DNA of 64,000 nt from Akkermansia muciniphila (GTDB lineage Bacteria; Verrucomicrobiota; Verrucomicrobiia; Verrucomicrobiales; Akkermansiaceae), in NCBI GenBank assembly GCA_945901795.1, contig CAMDLP010000004.1, positions 1-64,000 of the forward strand, written 5' to 3'. Position numbers and translations under genes: made by a program. Positions 8,687-15,795 of this stretch are shown here, one piece after another (the stretch's first letter is position 1; the number at the start of each line of letters is the position of its first letter). Below the pieces are notes generated by a model, which was given only the letters and a program-made list of their open reading frames with translations, did not search any database and was not told the origin of the DNA.

Positions 8687-10072
8687 ATGGCCGCGAAGAA
8701 AACCACCTCAAAACCTGCCCCCCAAAAGGGGAAAGCGAAGCCCGCCGTCAAGCCCTCGAAGCCCGCGCCCGCGGCGAAGAAGCCTGCGCCCGCGGCGAAG
8801 AAGCCTGTTGTCAAAGCGTTGAAGAAGCCAGCTCCGGCCGCGAAGAAACCCGCTCCGGCCGCGAAGAAGCCCGCTCCGGCCGCGAAGAAGCCCGCTCCGG
8901 CCGCGAAGAAACCCGCTCCGGCCGCGAAGAAACCCGCCCCGACAGCGAAGAAACCCGCCCCGGCCGCGAAGAAGCCCGCCCCGGCCGCGAAGAAACCCGC
9001 CCCGGCAGGGAAGAAACCCCTCGCCAAAGCGGTGAAAAAGCCCGCTCCAGCCGCGAAGAAACCCGCCCCGGCCGCGAAGAAACCCGCCCCTGCAGGGAAG
9101 AAACCCCTCGCCAAAGTGGTGAAAAAACCTGCTCCAGCAGTGAAGAAGCCGCTTGCCAAAGTGGTGAAAAAACCTGCTCCAGTCGCGAAAAAGCCAGCTC
9201 CGGTCGCGAAGAAGCCCGCTCCCAAAGCCGTGAAAAAGCCGGCTCCGGCCAAGAAAACGGCTCCGGCCAAAAAAACGGCTCCGACTCCAAAAGCCGCGCC
9301 TCTCAAGAAAACGGTCGCCGAGAAGCCCGTGAAAAAAGTTTCTCCACCTGTCAAGGAAATCGCCAAGCCGGTCGTCAAGGAAGTGAAATCTCCGAAAGCC
9401 GCCCCCGCCGCCGTCGCACCGGTCAAGGTCGAGGCTCCGGTCAAGCCGGTCGCGCCCGCGAAAAAGGTGCCTGCCACCAAGCCGCGCTCTTCCGTCGTTG
9501 ATTTTCCCGCGCCTCCCGCTCCGGTCAGGCCGCCCTTCGTTCCGCCCAAGGCCGCGCCATCCCATTCGGACGGTCCGGTCACTCCGGGCAGCAACGGCAC
9601 CCACAGCGTCACCTTCGTCCAAAAACAACGCCAGCGCCTTCTCGATCTCCGCGACGACCTCGTGGACGCCGTTTCCGGCATGGCCCGCGACACCATCCGC
9701 AACGCGCCGGAAGGTTCCGAAGCCTCCGGCAGCGGCCAGCATCAAGGCGACGCCGGCAGCGATGCTTATGACCGCGACTTCGCCCTCTCCGTCCTCGCGA
9801 AGGAGCAGGACGCGCTTTATGAAATCGAGCAGGCGCTCTATCGGATCAAGCACGGTTCCTACGGCATTTGCGAAATGTCCGCCCGTAAGATTCCCTCAGC
9901 CCGTCTCGAAGCCATCCCGTTTGCCCGGCTCACGGTCGAATGCCAGGGCCAATGGGAGAAGGAATATGGCAACCGCCGCTTCCGTCCGTCCAACGAAGTC
10001 GGCTTCAGCGGAGGCAAATATGCCGAAGATGAAGATTCCGAAACAGTTTCTCTTGACGAAGACGACGATTAA
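8687..10072 (+). CDS. DksA/TraR-type C-terminal domain with a long Lys/Ala/Pro (histone H1-like) N-terminal tail
   Basis: 461 residues from the ATG at 8687. Residues about 1-260 are almost pure AAKKPAP-type repeats, strongly basic and expected to be disordered and to bind DNA, like the H1-like tails seen in PVC-group and chlamydial proteins. A Pro-rich linker follows, then a C-terminal 160-residue region with a coiled coil (VQKQRQRLLDLRDDLVDAV), a DYDRDFA-like helix and a DksA-type finger. The finger keeps only two cysteines: YGICEMSARKIPSARLEAIP and LTVECQ, where the family has CxxC twice. The protein ends in an acidic tail. It may act on RNA polymerase or on chromatin. It is upstream of rpmG and rpsR on the same strand. 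Confidence 0.85.
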   Translation: MAAKKTTSKPAPQKGKAKPAVKPSKPAPAAKKPAPAAKKPVVKALKKPAPAAKKPAPAAKKPAPAAKKPAPAAKKPAPAAKKPAPTAKKPAPAAKKPAPAAKKPAPAGKKPLAKAVKKPAPAAKKPAPAAKKPAPAGKKPLAKVVKKPAPAVKKPLAKVVKKPAPVAKKPAPVAKKPAPKAVKKPAPAKKTAPAKKTAPTPKAAPLKKTVAEKPVKKVSPPVKEIAKPVVKEVKSPKAAPAAVAPVKVEAPVKPVAPAKKVPATKPRSSVVDFPAPPAPVRPPFVPPKAAPSHSDGPVTPGSNGTHSVTFVQKQRQRLLDLRDDLVDAVSGMARDTIRNAPEGSEASGSGQHQGDAGSDAYDRDFALSVLAKEQDALYEIEQALYRIKHGSYGICEMSARKIPSARLEAIPFARLTVECQGQWEKEYGNRRFRPSNEVGFSGGKYAEDEDSETVSLDEDDD

Positions 10073-10096
10073 AGCAAAGTCCGCGCCCCACAAGTC

Positions 10097-10270
10097 ATGC
10101 CACGCGAGATTATCATCCTAGAATGCACCGAAGCGAAAGCCGAGGGCAAGCCGACCTCACGTTACGTCACCACACGTAACAAAAAGAGCCTCCGTACTCC
10201 AGGTCGCCTCGAGAAAGTGAAATTCAATCACTTCCTCAAGCGCCGCACCCTTCACCGCGAACTTCGCTAA
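10097..10270 (+). CDS. rpmG: 50S ribosomal protein L33
   Basis: A 57-residue gene. The product begins [17 protein letters not shown], contains [19 protein letters not shown]-type residues in the order typical of bL33 (Y-x-T-x-x-N-K-K), and ends [10 protein letters not shown]. Only one cysteine is present (Cys10), so this is not the zinc-ribbon form with four. It lies 24 bases after the DksA-like gene and 18 bases before rpsR, consistent with co-transcription. Confidence 0.9.
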   Translation: MPREIIILECTEAKAEGKPTSRYVTTRNKKSLRTPGRLEKVKFNHFLKRRTLHRELR

Positions 10271-10288
10271 CACCAGCTTCTGCTTCCC

Positions 10289-10531
10289 ATGTCCGAGCCA
10301 AAAACTATCCAGCGCCGTATTAACTTCCGCAAGGCGAACCGTCGGATGACGCGTCGCCGTCACGACATCCCGGCCGATCAAGTCGTCGCCACCAACCCGG
10401 AGCTTCTCACCAAGTTCACGACCGAAACCGGAAAGATCCTTCCGCGCCGCGTCACCGGAGTTTCCGCGAAACTTCACCGCAAAATCAACAACGCGATCAA
10501 GCAATCTCGCGCGATCAACCTGCTTCCTTAA
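10289..10531 (+). CDS. rpsR: 30S ribosomal protein S18
   Basis: 80 residues, a component of the small-subunit platform next to S6. The family core is visible: [19 protein letters not shown] followed by [12 protein letters not shown] at the C-terminus. The N-terminus is basic, with [12 protein letters not shown]. rpsR usually sits with rpsF or rplI, but here it follows rpmG. A rho-independent terminator lies 26 bases after the stop. Confidence 0.96.
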   Translation: MSEPKTIQRRINFRKANRRMTRRRHDIPADQVVATNPELLTKFTTETGKILPRRVTGVSAKLHRKINNAIKQSRAINLLP

Positions 10532-10557
10532 TCGGTCGCTAAGATTCGTTTTTTAAC

Positions 10558-10596
10558 AGAGCCAGTCCGTGAAAATCGGGCTGGCTCTTTGCTTTT
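10558..10596 (+). terminator. Rho-independent terminator after rpsR
   Basis: Arms AGAGCCAG and CTGGCTCT (extended by CC/GG pairs) around a short A-rich loop, followed by TTTGCTTTT. It ends the dksA-like/rpmG/rpsR transcript before the HPr gene. Confidence 0.8.
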
Positions 10597-10688
10597 CCAG
10601 CGTGTCGCGGGAGGAAATTGTTCCGCAACTTTTACCTTGGAGCTGTCCGTTTCACTTCCTACATTCCGCCCGGCACAAGCCTTTTCCC

Positions 10689-10955
10689 ATGGCCCAAAAA
10701 GACTACACCATTCTCAACAAGCTCGGCATCCACGCCCGCCCCGCCGCGCAATTCGTCAAAACGGCCAATCGCTTCCAGTCCGACATCTTCGTCGAGAAGG
10801 ATGGCGAGGAAGTCGATGGCAAGTCCATCATGGGCCTCATGATGTTAGCCGCCGGAAATGGCTCGATCATTTCCATCAGCGCGGACGGCGCCGATGCGGA
10901 CGCCGCGCTCGAAGCGCTCGGTGACCTCATCACCCGCAAGTTCGAGGAGGAGTGA
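10689..10955 (+). CDS. HPr family phosphocarrier protein
   Basis: 88 residues, the full length of HPr. The active-site motif GIHARPAAQF places the phosphorylatable His at residue 15, and GKSIMGLMML places the regulatory serine at residue 46, the site used by HPr kinase in organisms that have it. No enzyme I, EII or HPr kinase gene is in the window, so it may serve sugar transport or, as in many organisms with incomplete PTS, regulation only. The ATG at 10689 is chosen because the upstream in-frame extension has no HPr similarity. Confidence 0.93.
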   Translation: MAQKDYTILNKLGIHARPAAQFVKTANRFQSDIFVEKDGEEVDGKSIMGLMMLAAGNGSIISISADGADADAALEALGDLITRKFEEE

Positions 10956-10966
10956 GCGTCCGTCGT

Positions 10967-11398
10967 TTACCTGTCACCCGGCGTGATCACCTGATAGCCC
11001 GCCGCGATGGCCGCTTGCGCCTGGTGTTGATCGTGGGTCATCAAGCGCTTGATACCCAGTTCTGCCATGGCGGCCAAGTGCATGCGGTCGAGGGAACGAC
11101 AGTGAACAAGTGAAGCTTCGTGTTGGGTGATGGCGGTTTCGAAAAGGGACCCTTGGAGCTTCTTCCGTGAAAACGGCGCGCAACCGATAATTTCCATCAG
11201 GCGGTCACGAAGTCGCTGTGTCCGGGCTTCGCTCAATTTGCCCCCGAGAAAAAGCGTCCGGATTTGCACGCGCGCTTCCAGATCGGCCAGCGTCGACACC
11301 GCCACGGACTTTTCGGCGAGAACCGCCGTCCTCGTGGCTTCCGATTGAAGATCAGGCAGAACGAGTTTCAGCAAACTGCTCGTGTCGATGTAGATCAT
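10967..11398 (-). CDS. PIN-domain ribonuclease toxin (VapC-like)
   Basis: 143 residues. PIN-domain acidic residues are visible: Asp5 in MIYIDTSSLLKL, a Glu in STLADLEAR near residue 41, Asp in SLDRMHLAAMAEL and Asp in LMTHDQHQA near the C-terminus. Family members are Mg-dependent RNases that cut tRNA or rRNA and are neutralised by the partner antitoxin. The start codon overlaps the antitoxin stop by four bases (ATGA, 11395-11398), the usual arrangement of such pairs. The RNA target is unknown. Confidence 0.88.
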   Translation of the reverse strand: MIYIDTSSLLKLVLPDLQSEATRTAVLAEKSVAVSTLADLEARVQIRTLFLGGKLSEARTQRLRDRLMEIIGCAPFSRKKLQGSLFETAITQHEASLVHCRSLDRMHLAAMAELGIKRLMTHDQHQAQAAIAAGYQVITPGDR

Positions 11399-11655
11399 GG
11401 CAGTTGGCGATCCTCACGGTCCTCCAGCAATCCCGTGAGGCTGTCGAAAGCGACGTCCTTTCCCCAGAACTCTTCCATCCAGAGCCGCTGCTCCTCCGGA
11501 TCGAACTGTTTCTTCGGAGCGCCCTCCTCCATTAGTGGCAACAATCTCGCCACGGGGCGACCGTCGCGGGTGATCAGAATCTCTGCCTCCGTCGCCAGCG
11601 CCCGCTCGGCCTCCGGCCAGTGATGCCGAATATCACGAATAGTCATCGTCCTCAT
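11395..11655 (-). CDS. Phd/YefM-type antitoxin
   Basis: Small protein with MTIRDIRHHWPEAERAL followed by EILITRDGRPVARLLPL, the N-terminal DNA-binding fold typical of Phd/YefM and similar antitoxins, and an acidic C-terminal half that would wrap the PIN toxin. The start at 11655 (MRTMTIRDI) or 11646 (MTIRDI) fits the family better than a longer frame from 11691. Such antitoxins usually repress their own promoter, which would lie in the spacer at 11656-11718. Confidence 0.86.
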   Translation of the reverse strand: MRTMTIRDIRHHWPEAERALATEAEILITRDGRPVARLLPLMEEGAPKKQFDPEEQRLWMEEFWGKDVAFDSLTGLLEDREDRQLP

Positions 11656-11718
11656 GCTTTTAGTGATACATGTGTCACGCCGTGCGGTCAAATCGTCGTT
11701 CGGCTCATGTCCGGCAAG

Positions 11719-11779
11719 GTGTCCCGACTGTCTCAGTCGGGAGCGGAGCCTCGGAGTCCAACTGAGGCGGCCGGAACAC
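11719..11779. repeat. Dispersed hairpin repeat, family A
   Basis: Begins GTGTCCCGACTGTCTCAGTC and ends GGCGGCCGGAACAC, an imperfect terminal inverted repeat of the same design as the copy at 45675-45735. It sits between the toxin-antitoxin operon and the end of the octaheme cytochrome gene. Confidence 0.7.
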
Positions 11780-11781
11780 CA

Positions 11782-14082
11782 TCAACGTGACGGGCGGGAA
11801 AGCGCCTGGATGAGTTGCATGGCCTCGGGGAAATCCGGGCGCAGCTGGAGGGCGCGGGCGGCGGCGGATAGAGCTTCGTTTCTCTGGCCGAGGCGGGCGT
11901 GGATGGTGGCGCGGGCGTAGGGAATTCCGGAGTCGTTAGGATCGGCAGTCTCGCCCTGGAGCAGCGCGGCGATGGCCTCCTGCGGCTGGCCCATCCCGTT
12001 GCGGGCGAGACCGAGATTATACCAGGCGCGGGCGTATCCGGGATCGAGTTTCACGGTTTTCTCCAGCTCGGCAATGGTCTCGGCCGTCGTGCCGGTTTCG
12101 CTCAGGGCGAGCGCGAGCTTGTAGTGGTATTCGGAATTCTCCGGGTCGAGGCGGATGGCTTCCCGCAGCGACTTGACCGCGCCGGCGGAGTCGCCGGTGG
12201 TGCTGAGCAGGATGGCGAGATCGTGATGGAAGGGCGGGGAGCTCGGGTCCCATTCGATGGCCTTGCGCATCTGGCGGATGGCCCCGGCGTTGTCGCCGCG
12301 CAGCATCGCGAACTGGCTGAGCTGCATCCGTCCGGTCGGTTGGTCGGCGTTGATGTCGAGCGTGTGGACGAGCTCGCGGCCGGCGCGGGAGGCGAGATCA
12401 AGTGTGTCGCACAGCGCCCACGCGGCGGCGATGCGGACCGAGCGGACCGGGTCATCCAGCAGCGGTTGGATCGCGCTGCGGACGCTGGCGTTGTTTGCCC
12501 GGGTTTGTTGGCCGAGCGTGCGGACAGCGGCCTCGCGGACGAGCGGGCTTGCGTGGGCGAGCTGGTCTAGCAGCGCCTGGGTGGCGGCGGGGTCCATGAC
12601 CCAGCGTTCCAACAGGTGGCAGGCGGTGGCTTTCCAGGCGGGGATTTCCTCGCTGGCGAGCAGCTTGATGAGCTGCTCGCGGGCGGCGGGATCTCCGCGG
12701 CGGGCGTTGGCGACGGTGAGGGCGCGGGTGCGTGACGGGCGGTCGGGTTTCTCGCCGTAGAATTTCCTGCTAGCCTCGATCGCCCAGTCCACGTCCTTGT
12801 CGGTGTGGCATTTGTTGCAGGCGTTAGGAACGCCGAACTCCTTGGTGAGTTTGGGATCGGGGATGCTGAAGCTGTGGTCGTGGCGCGGGTCGCGCTGCAT
12901 GTAGGTGGTGACCGGCATGTGGCAGGAAACGCACTGGTTGCCGGTGCTGTCCGCGCCGTGGTGGCTGTGGGCGGTGGGATCGATGACGGGAGCCGTGGGG
13001 TAGTCTGGACGCGGCGCGGTGTGGCAGTTCATGCAGAGCTGGTTGCCCTGCACGATGTTTTTGTTGGAGTGCGGATCGTGGCAATCCACACAACGCACGC
13101 CGGCGTGGTGCATGCGGCTGGATAGAAACGAGGCGAACTCGTAGTTCTCATCCCGCACCTGGCCGTCGGGGTGATAGGTGTCCGTCTCGTCGGTGACGGT
13201 GAGGCTGAAGTGGTCGTAAAACGACTCGCCGGGAATGAGGTCGCCGGTGAGTTCCGCGCGGCGGGCGTGGCAGGCGGCGCAGGTTTCCATGACTTGGTCG
13301 CGGCTGAACTTGGAAATCGTCGGGTCTTTTTTGGCGTTGAGCGGTGGTTTCTTCTGCCACTCGACGTGGTCCTTCATCGGGCCGTGGCAGGACTCGCAGC
13401 CCACGCTCATCTCTGCCATGGTAGTGTGATAGCTGTTGGTTTGCGGCTCGTAGTTTTTCCGCAGGCGGGTGTTGTGGCAGGCGGCGCACATGGCGTTCCA
13501 GTTCATGCCCTGGCCGGTCCAGTGGCCCCAGTCGCCGGGGGCGCGCTCGTCTTCATTGCCGGAAACGTCGAACCATTCGTTATTGGCCGGGTCGAGGGTG
13601 ACGTCGCAAGTCTGCATCCGGCCGCCGGGCGCGGGGATGAGGAACTGGCGCAGCGGGTCGTTGCCGATGACGCGCACGACCGGATAGGCGTGGCGCTTTT
13701 TATCGAGTCCCTGCGTGAGGATTTTTGCGAGTCCGTCGGCATCGACGAAGGCTTCCGAGGTGTCCTTGCCGTGGACGAGGGTTTGTTTCGGCTCGAAGGC
13801 CTTGTAGTCCTCGTCCTTGCTGACCACCCGCTCGGCTTGGCCGTGGTTGGAGGGATGCCATTTTTCAAACTCGGCGGCGTGGCACTTTTTGCAGGATTCG
13901 GAACCGGCATATTTGGCGTGGACCTCGTCCTCGGGCGCGAGCATGGGCGCGTTCGGATCGGCGACAGCGACCGGCTCGGGCATTGGGGCGGGGGAGTTGA
14001 AATGGCGGATGAAGAGGAATGCGGCAGCGACGGTGGCGACTGCTAGAGCAACGAGGGCGAGTGGTTTTTTCCGGATGCGCAT
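11782..14082 (-). CDS. Octaheme c-type cytochrome with HEAT-like and TPR repeats
   Basis: 766 residues exported by an N-terminal hydrophobic anchor (residues about 9-26). Eight CxxCH heme-binding sites are present between about residues 63 and 430: CKKCH, CAACH, CESCH, CAACH, CVDCH, CMNCH, CVSCH and CNKCH. The region after the last heme has HEAT-like helices (LVREAAVRTLGQQ, VRIAAAWALCD), then at least four TPRs (for example AGAVKSLREAIRLDPENSEY). The layout matches the periplasmic multiheme/TPR proteins common in Planctomycetes and Verrucomicrobia. An electron-transfer role is expected; the partner is unknown. There are no neighbouring respiratory genes. Confidence 0.9.
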   Translation of the reverse strand: MRIRKKPLALVALAVATVAAAFLFIRHFNSPAPMPEPVAVADPNAPMLAPEDEVHAKYAGSESCKKCHAAEFEKWHPSNHGQAERVVSKDEDYKAFEPKQTLVHGKDTSEAFVDADGLAKILTQGLDKKRHAYPVVRVIGNDPLRQFLIPAPGGRMQTCDVTLDPANNEWFDVSGNEDERAPGDWGHWTGQGMNWNAMCAACHNTRLRKNYEPQTNSYHTTMAEMSVGCESCHGPMKDHVEWQKKPPLNAKKDPTISKFSRDQVMETCAACHARRAELTGDLIPGESFYDHFSLTVTDETDTYHPDGQVRDENYEFASFLSSRMHHAGVRCVDCHDPHSNKNIVQGNQLCMNCHTAPRPDYPTAPVIDPTAHSHHGADSTGNQCVSCHMPVTTYMQRDPRHDHSFSIPDPKLTKEFGVPNACNKCHTDKDVDWAIEASRKFYGEKPDRPSRTRALTVANARRGDPAAREQLIKLLASEEIPAWKATACHLLERWVMDPAATQALLDQLAHASPLVREAAVRTLGQQTRANNASVRSAIQPLLDDPVRSVRIAAAWALCDTLDLASRAGRELVHTLDINADQPTGRMQLSQFAMLRGDNAGAIRQMRKAIEWDPSSPPFHHDLAILLSTTGDSAGAVKSLREAIRLDPENSEYHYKLALALSETGTTAETIAELEKTVKLDPGYARAWYNLGLARNGMGQPQEAIAALLQGETADPNDSGIPYARATIHARLGQRNEALSAAARALQLRPDFPEAMQLIQALSRPSR

Positions 14083-14093
14083 GATCGGCTGGG

Positions 14094-14208
14094 ATAAGGA
14101 GCGCGGACACTCCTGTCCGCGAGGTCAATGTGAAGAGAAAAGAGAGTCTGAAAAGGCTGATCTTTCACGTTTCATGGGCAAGCGGACAGGAGTGTCCACT
14201 CTCCTTAT
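14094..14208. repeat. Dispersed element with terminal inverted repeats, family B
   Basis: The outer 27 bases at 14094-14120 and 14182-14208 are inverted repeats that differ at only two or three positions (each ATAAGGAG.. then GGACACTCCTGTCCGC). Each arm is itself a hairpin, GGACA-..-TGTCC. The roughly 60 bases in the middle do not code. It lies between the cytochrome promoter side and the nrdJ remnant. Confidence 0.75.
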
Positions 14209-14220
14209 ACCGGCGTTCCA

Positions 14221-15517
14221 TCAACTGCATCCCTGGCTGGTGCCGCACTGGGTGCACACGCCGCAGGCACCCGCGCGGATGACTTTGTCCGAGCCGCAGT
14301 GCGAGCAGATGACGCCCATGTAGGCGCTGCCGAGCGCGCGGTTGACGCGGGTCTGGCTGCTGTCGAGATTGAGCTCGCGGACCGGGCGGTTGAGCGCGGA
14401 TTGTTCCATCTCGGCGATTTCCGGCAGCGGCAGTTCGCCCTGGCCGTGGTCGGGCGAGGTGGCTTGGCGATAGCCCTGGATGAACTCACAGCCCATCCAG
14501 CGGAAGACGTAGTCGGTGATGCTGAAGGCGGTGGTCTTGCGGGTGTTGAGCGGGGCGCTGCGTTTTGAGCCGTCCCGATAGATGGCGACCGCCGTTGTAG
14601 CTGCCGTCGTAGCCTTGCTCGATGAGCGCCCAGGCTTTTTTTTCCTCGATGGTCTTGGCCTCGATGAAGTCCTCGATGTCCGGATGCCAGTCCTTGAGCG
14701 TGTTCATTTTCGCGGCGCGGCGGGTCTTGCCGCCGGACTTCACGGCGTTGGCGACCTAGTCGTAAATCCGCAGGAACGACAACGGTCCGGACGGCCTGCC
14801 GCCGCCTGATAGTTTCTCGCGGGAGGTGCGCAAAGTGGACAGGTCCGAGCCGGAGCCGGAGCCGTATTTGAAGAGCATGGCTTCGGAAGTCGCGAGGCGC
14901 ATGATGTCCTCCATGTTGTCCTTCACGCCCTGGATGAAGCACGCGCTGGCCTGCGGGTAGTGGTATTGGCCGGGCGCGCGGCGGGCTTTTCCGGCCGCGG
15001 GGTCCCAGAACCAGGAACCTTCGCCGCCGTTCTCGCCGACGCCGTAGTGGTGGTGCAAGCCGACGTTGAACCACACCGGCGAGTTGAACGCGCCGTGCTG
15101 ATGGAGGCACAGCCAGGTGAGGTCCTGGTAGAAATTCTCCGCGCTCGTTTCATCCGCGAAGTAGCCGTCGGCGAGTCCCCAGTCGGCGATGGTGCGGGTG
15201 ACGCGGTGGATGAGCTGGCGGACGGATTGCTCGCGGCCGCCTTTGAGCGGGTCTTTGCCGAGGGACGCATCGCCATAGAAATATTTCGAAACGGCGATCT
15301 TGGTGGCGAGTTCGCTCCAAGCCTTGGGCACCTCGACGTTCTCTTGGCGGAACATCGCCTTGCCGCTGTCGTCCGTAATTTCTGCCGTGCGGTGATCCCA
15401 CTCGATTTCGTCGAAGGGTGAGATTCCGGGCGTGGAAAATCGGGCTTCGAAGGCGAGTCCGGACGTTTTTGACAGCGGGCGGGACGGTGAATCGAGGGTG
15501 GCGGCGGGCGGGTTCAT
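14221..15517 (-). pseudogene. nrdJ: Vitamin B12-dependent (class II) ribonucleotide reductase, decayed
   Basis: NrdJ makes deoxyribonucleotides with adenosylcobalamin. Three blocks survive. 15517-14759 encodes the N-terminal 253 residues, with FNSPVWFNVG and ASACFIQGVKDNMEDIM. An in-frame TAG at 14756-14758 stands between LRIYD and VANAVKSGGKTRRAAKMNTL, where the family has a glutamine codon. After DGSYNG (near 14590) the frame shifts and the sequence jumps to VAIYRDGSKRSAPLN, then the TSCPD-like and Cys-rich end (CSHCG...CGVCTQCG). The middle, including the active-site barrel core, is missing. One nonsense mutation, one large deletion and one frameshift leave it without function. Confidence 0.92.
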
Positions 15518-15536
15518 GGGTGAAGTTCGTCCCGCT

Positions 15537-15795
15537 ATGAGTCATTCACCAACCGTATTTTCGCCCACCGGTTTCCCGTTCAAGGTCGCGCAAGTGGCCG
15601 GCTCCATCGCCGATCCGGCCGTCTATCAAGAGCGCGAGTGGGTGTGCGATCTCGGCGTGCTGCGCGAGATGTATCAGAAGCCCGACGGCGGCGTTGGCTT
15701 CCGATGCTCGGCGGAGCCGGAGGAATCCTATCTCGCGAAAGGCGGCGATCCGGCCCACACCGCGGGCCGCGTGTGCCTGTGCAACTCACTTTTGC
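15537..15795 (+). pseudogene. Nitronate monooxygenase (2-nitropropane dioxygenase) C-terminal remnant
   Basis: About 86 codons with the distinctive C-terminal block of this FMN enzyme family: SPTGFPFKVAQV, ERE-VCDLG-LRE-Y, GFRCSAEP, YLAKGGDPAHTAGR and CLCNSLL. The usual family length is about 450 residues, so the whole FMN barrel is gone. The sequence stops being homologous near 15795, where it runs into the 3' end of cimA on the other strand. The ATG at 15537 is fortuitous. No function is expected. Confidence 0.85.

Noticed and set aside
8750-9260. Tandem-looking repeat that might resemble a CRISPR array
   Set aside because: Units are only 12-21 bases, contiguous, without spacers, and translate to the Lys/Ala/Pro tail.
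8674-9853. Two leftward frames rich in Gly/Phe and Arg across the DksA-like tail gene
   Set aside because: They are complements of the AAKKPAP repeat; the repeat itself is explained by the rightward gene.
14094-14208. Insertion sequence
   Set aside because: Terminal inverted repeats are present but there is no transposase and only about 60 bases inside.
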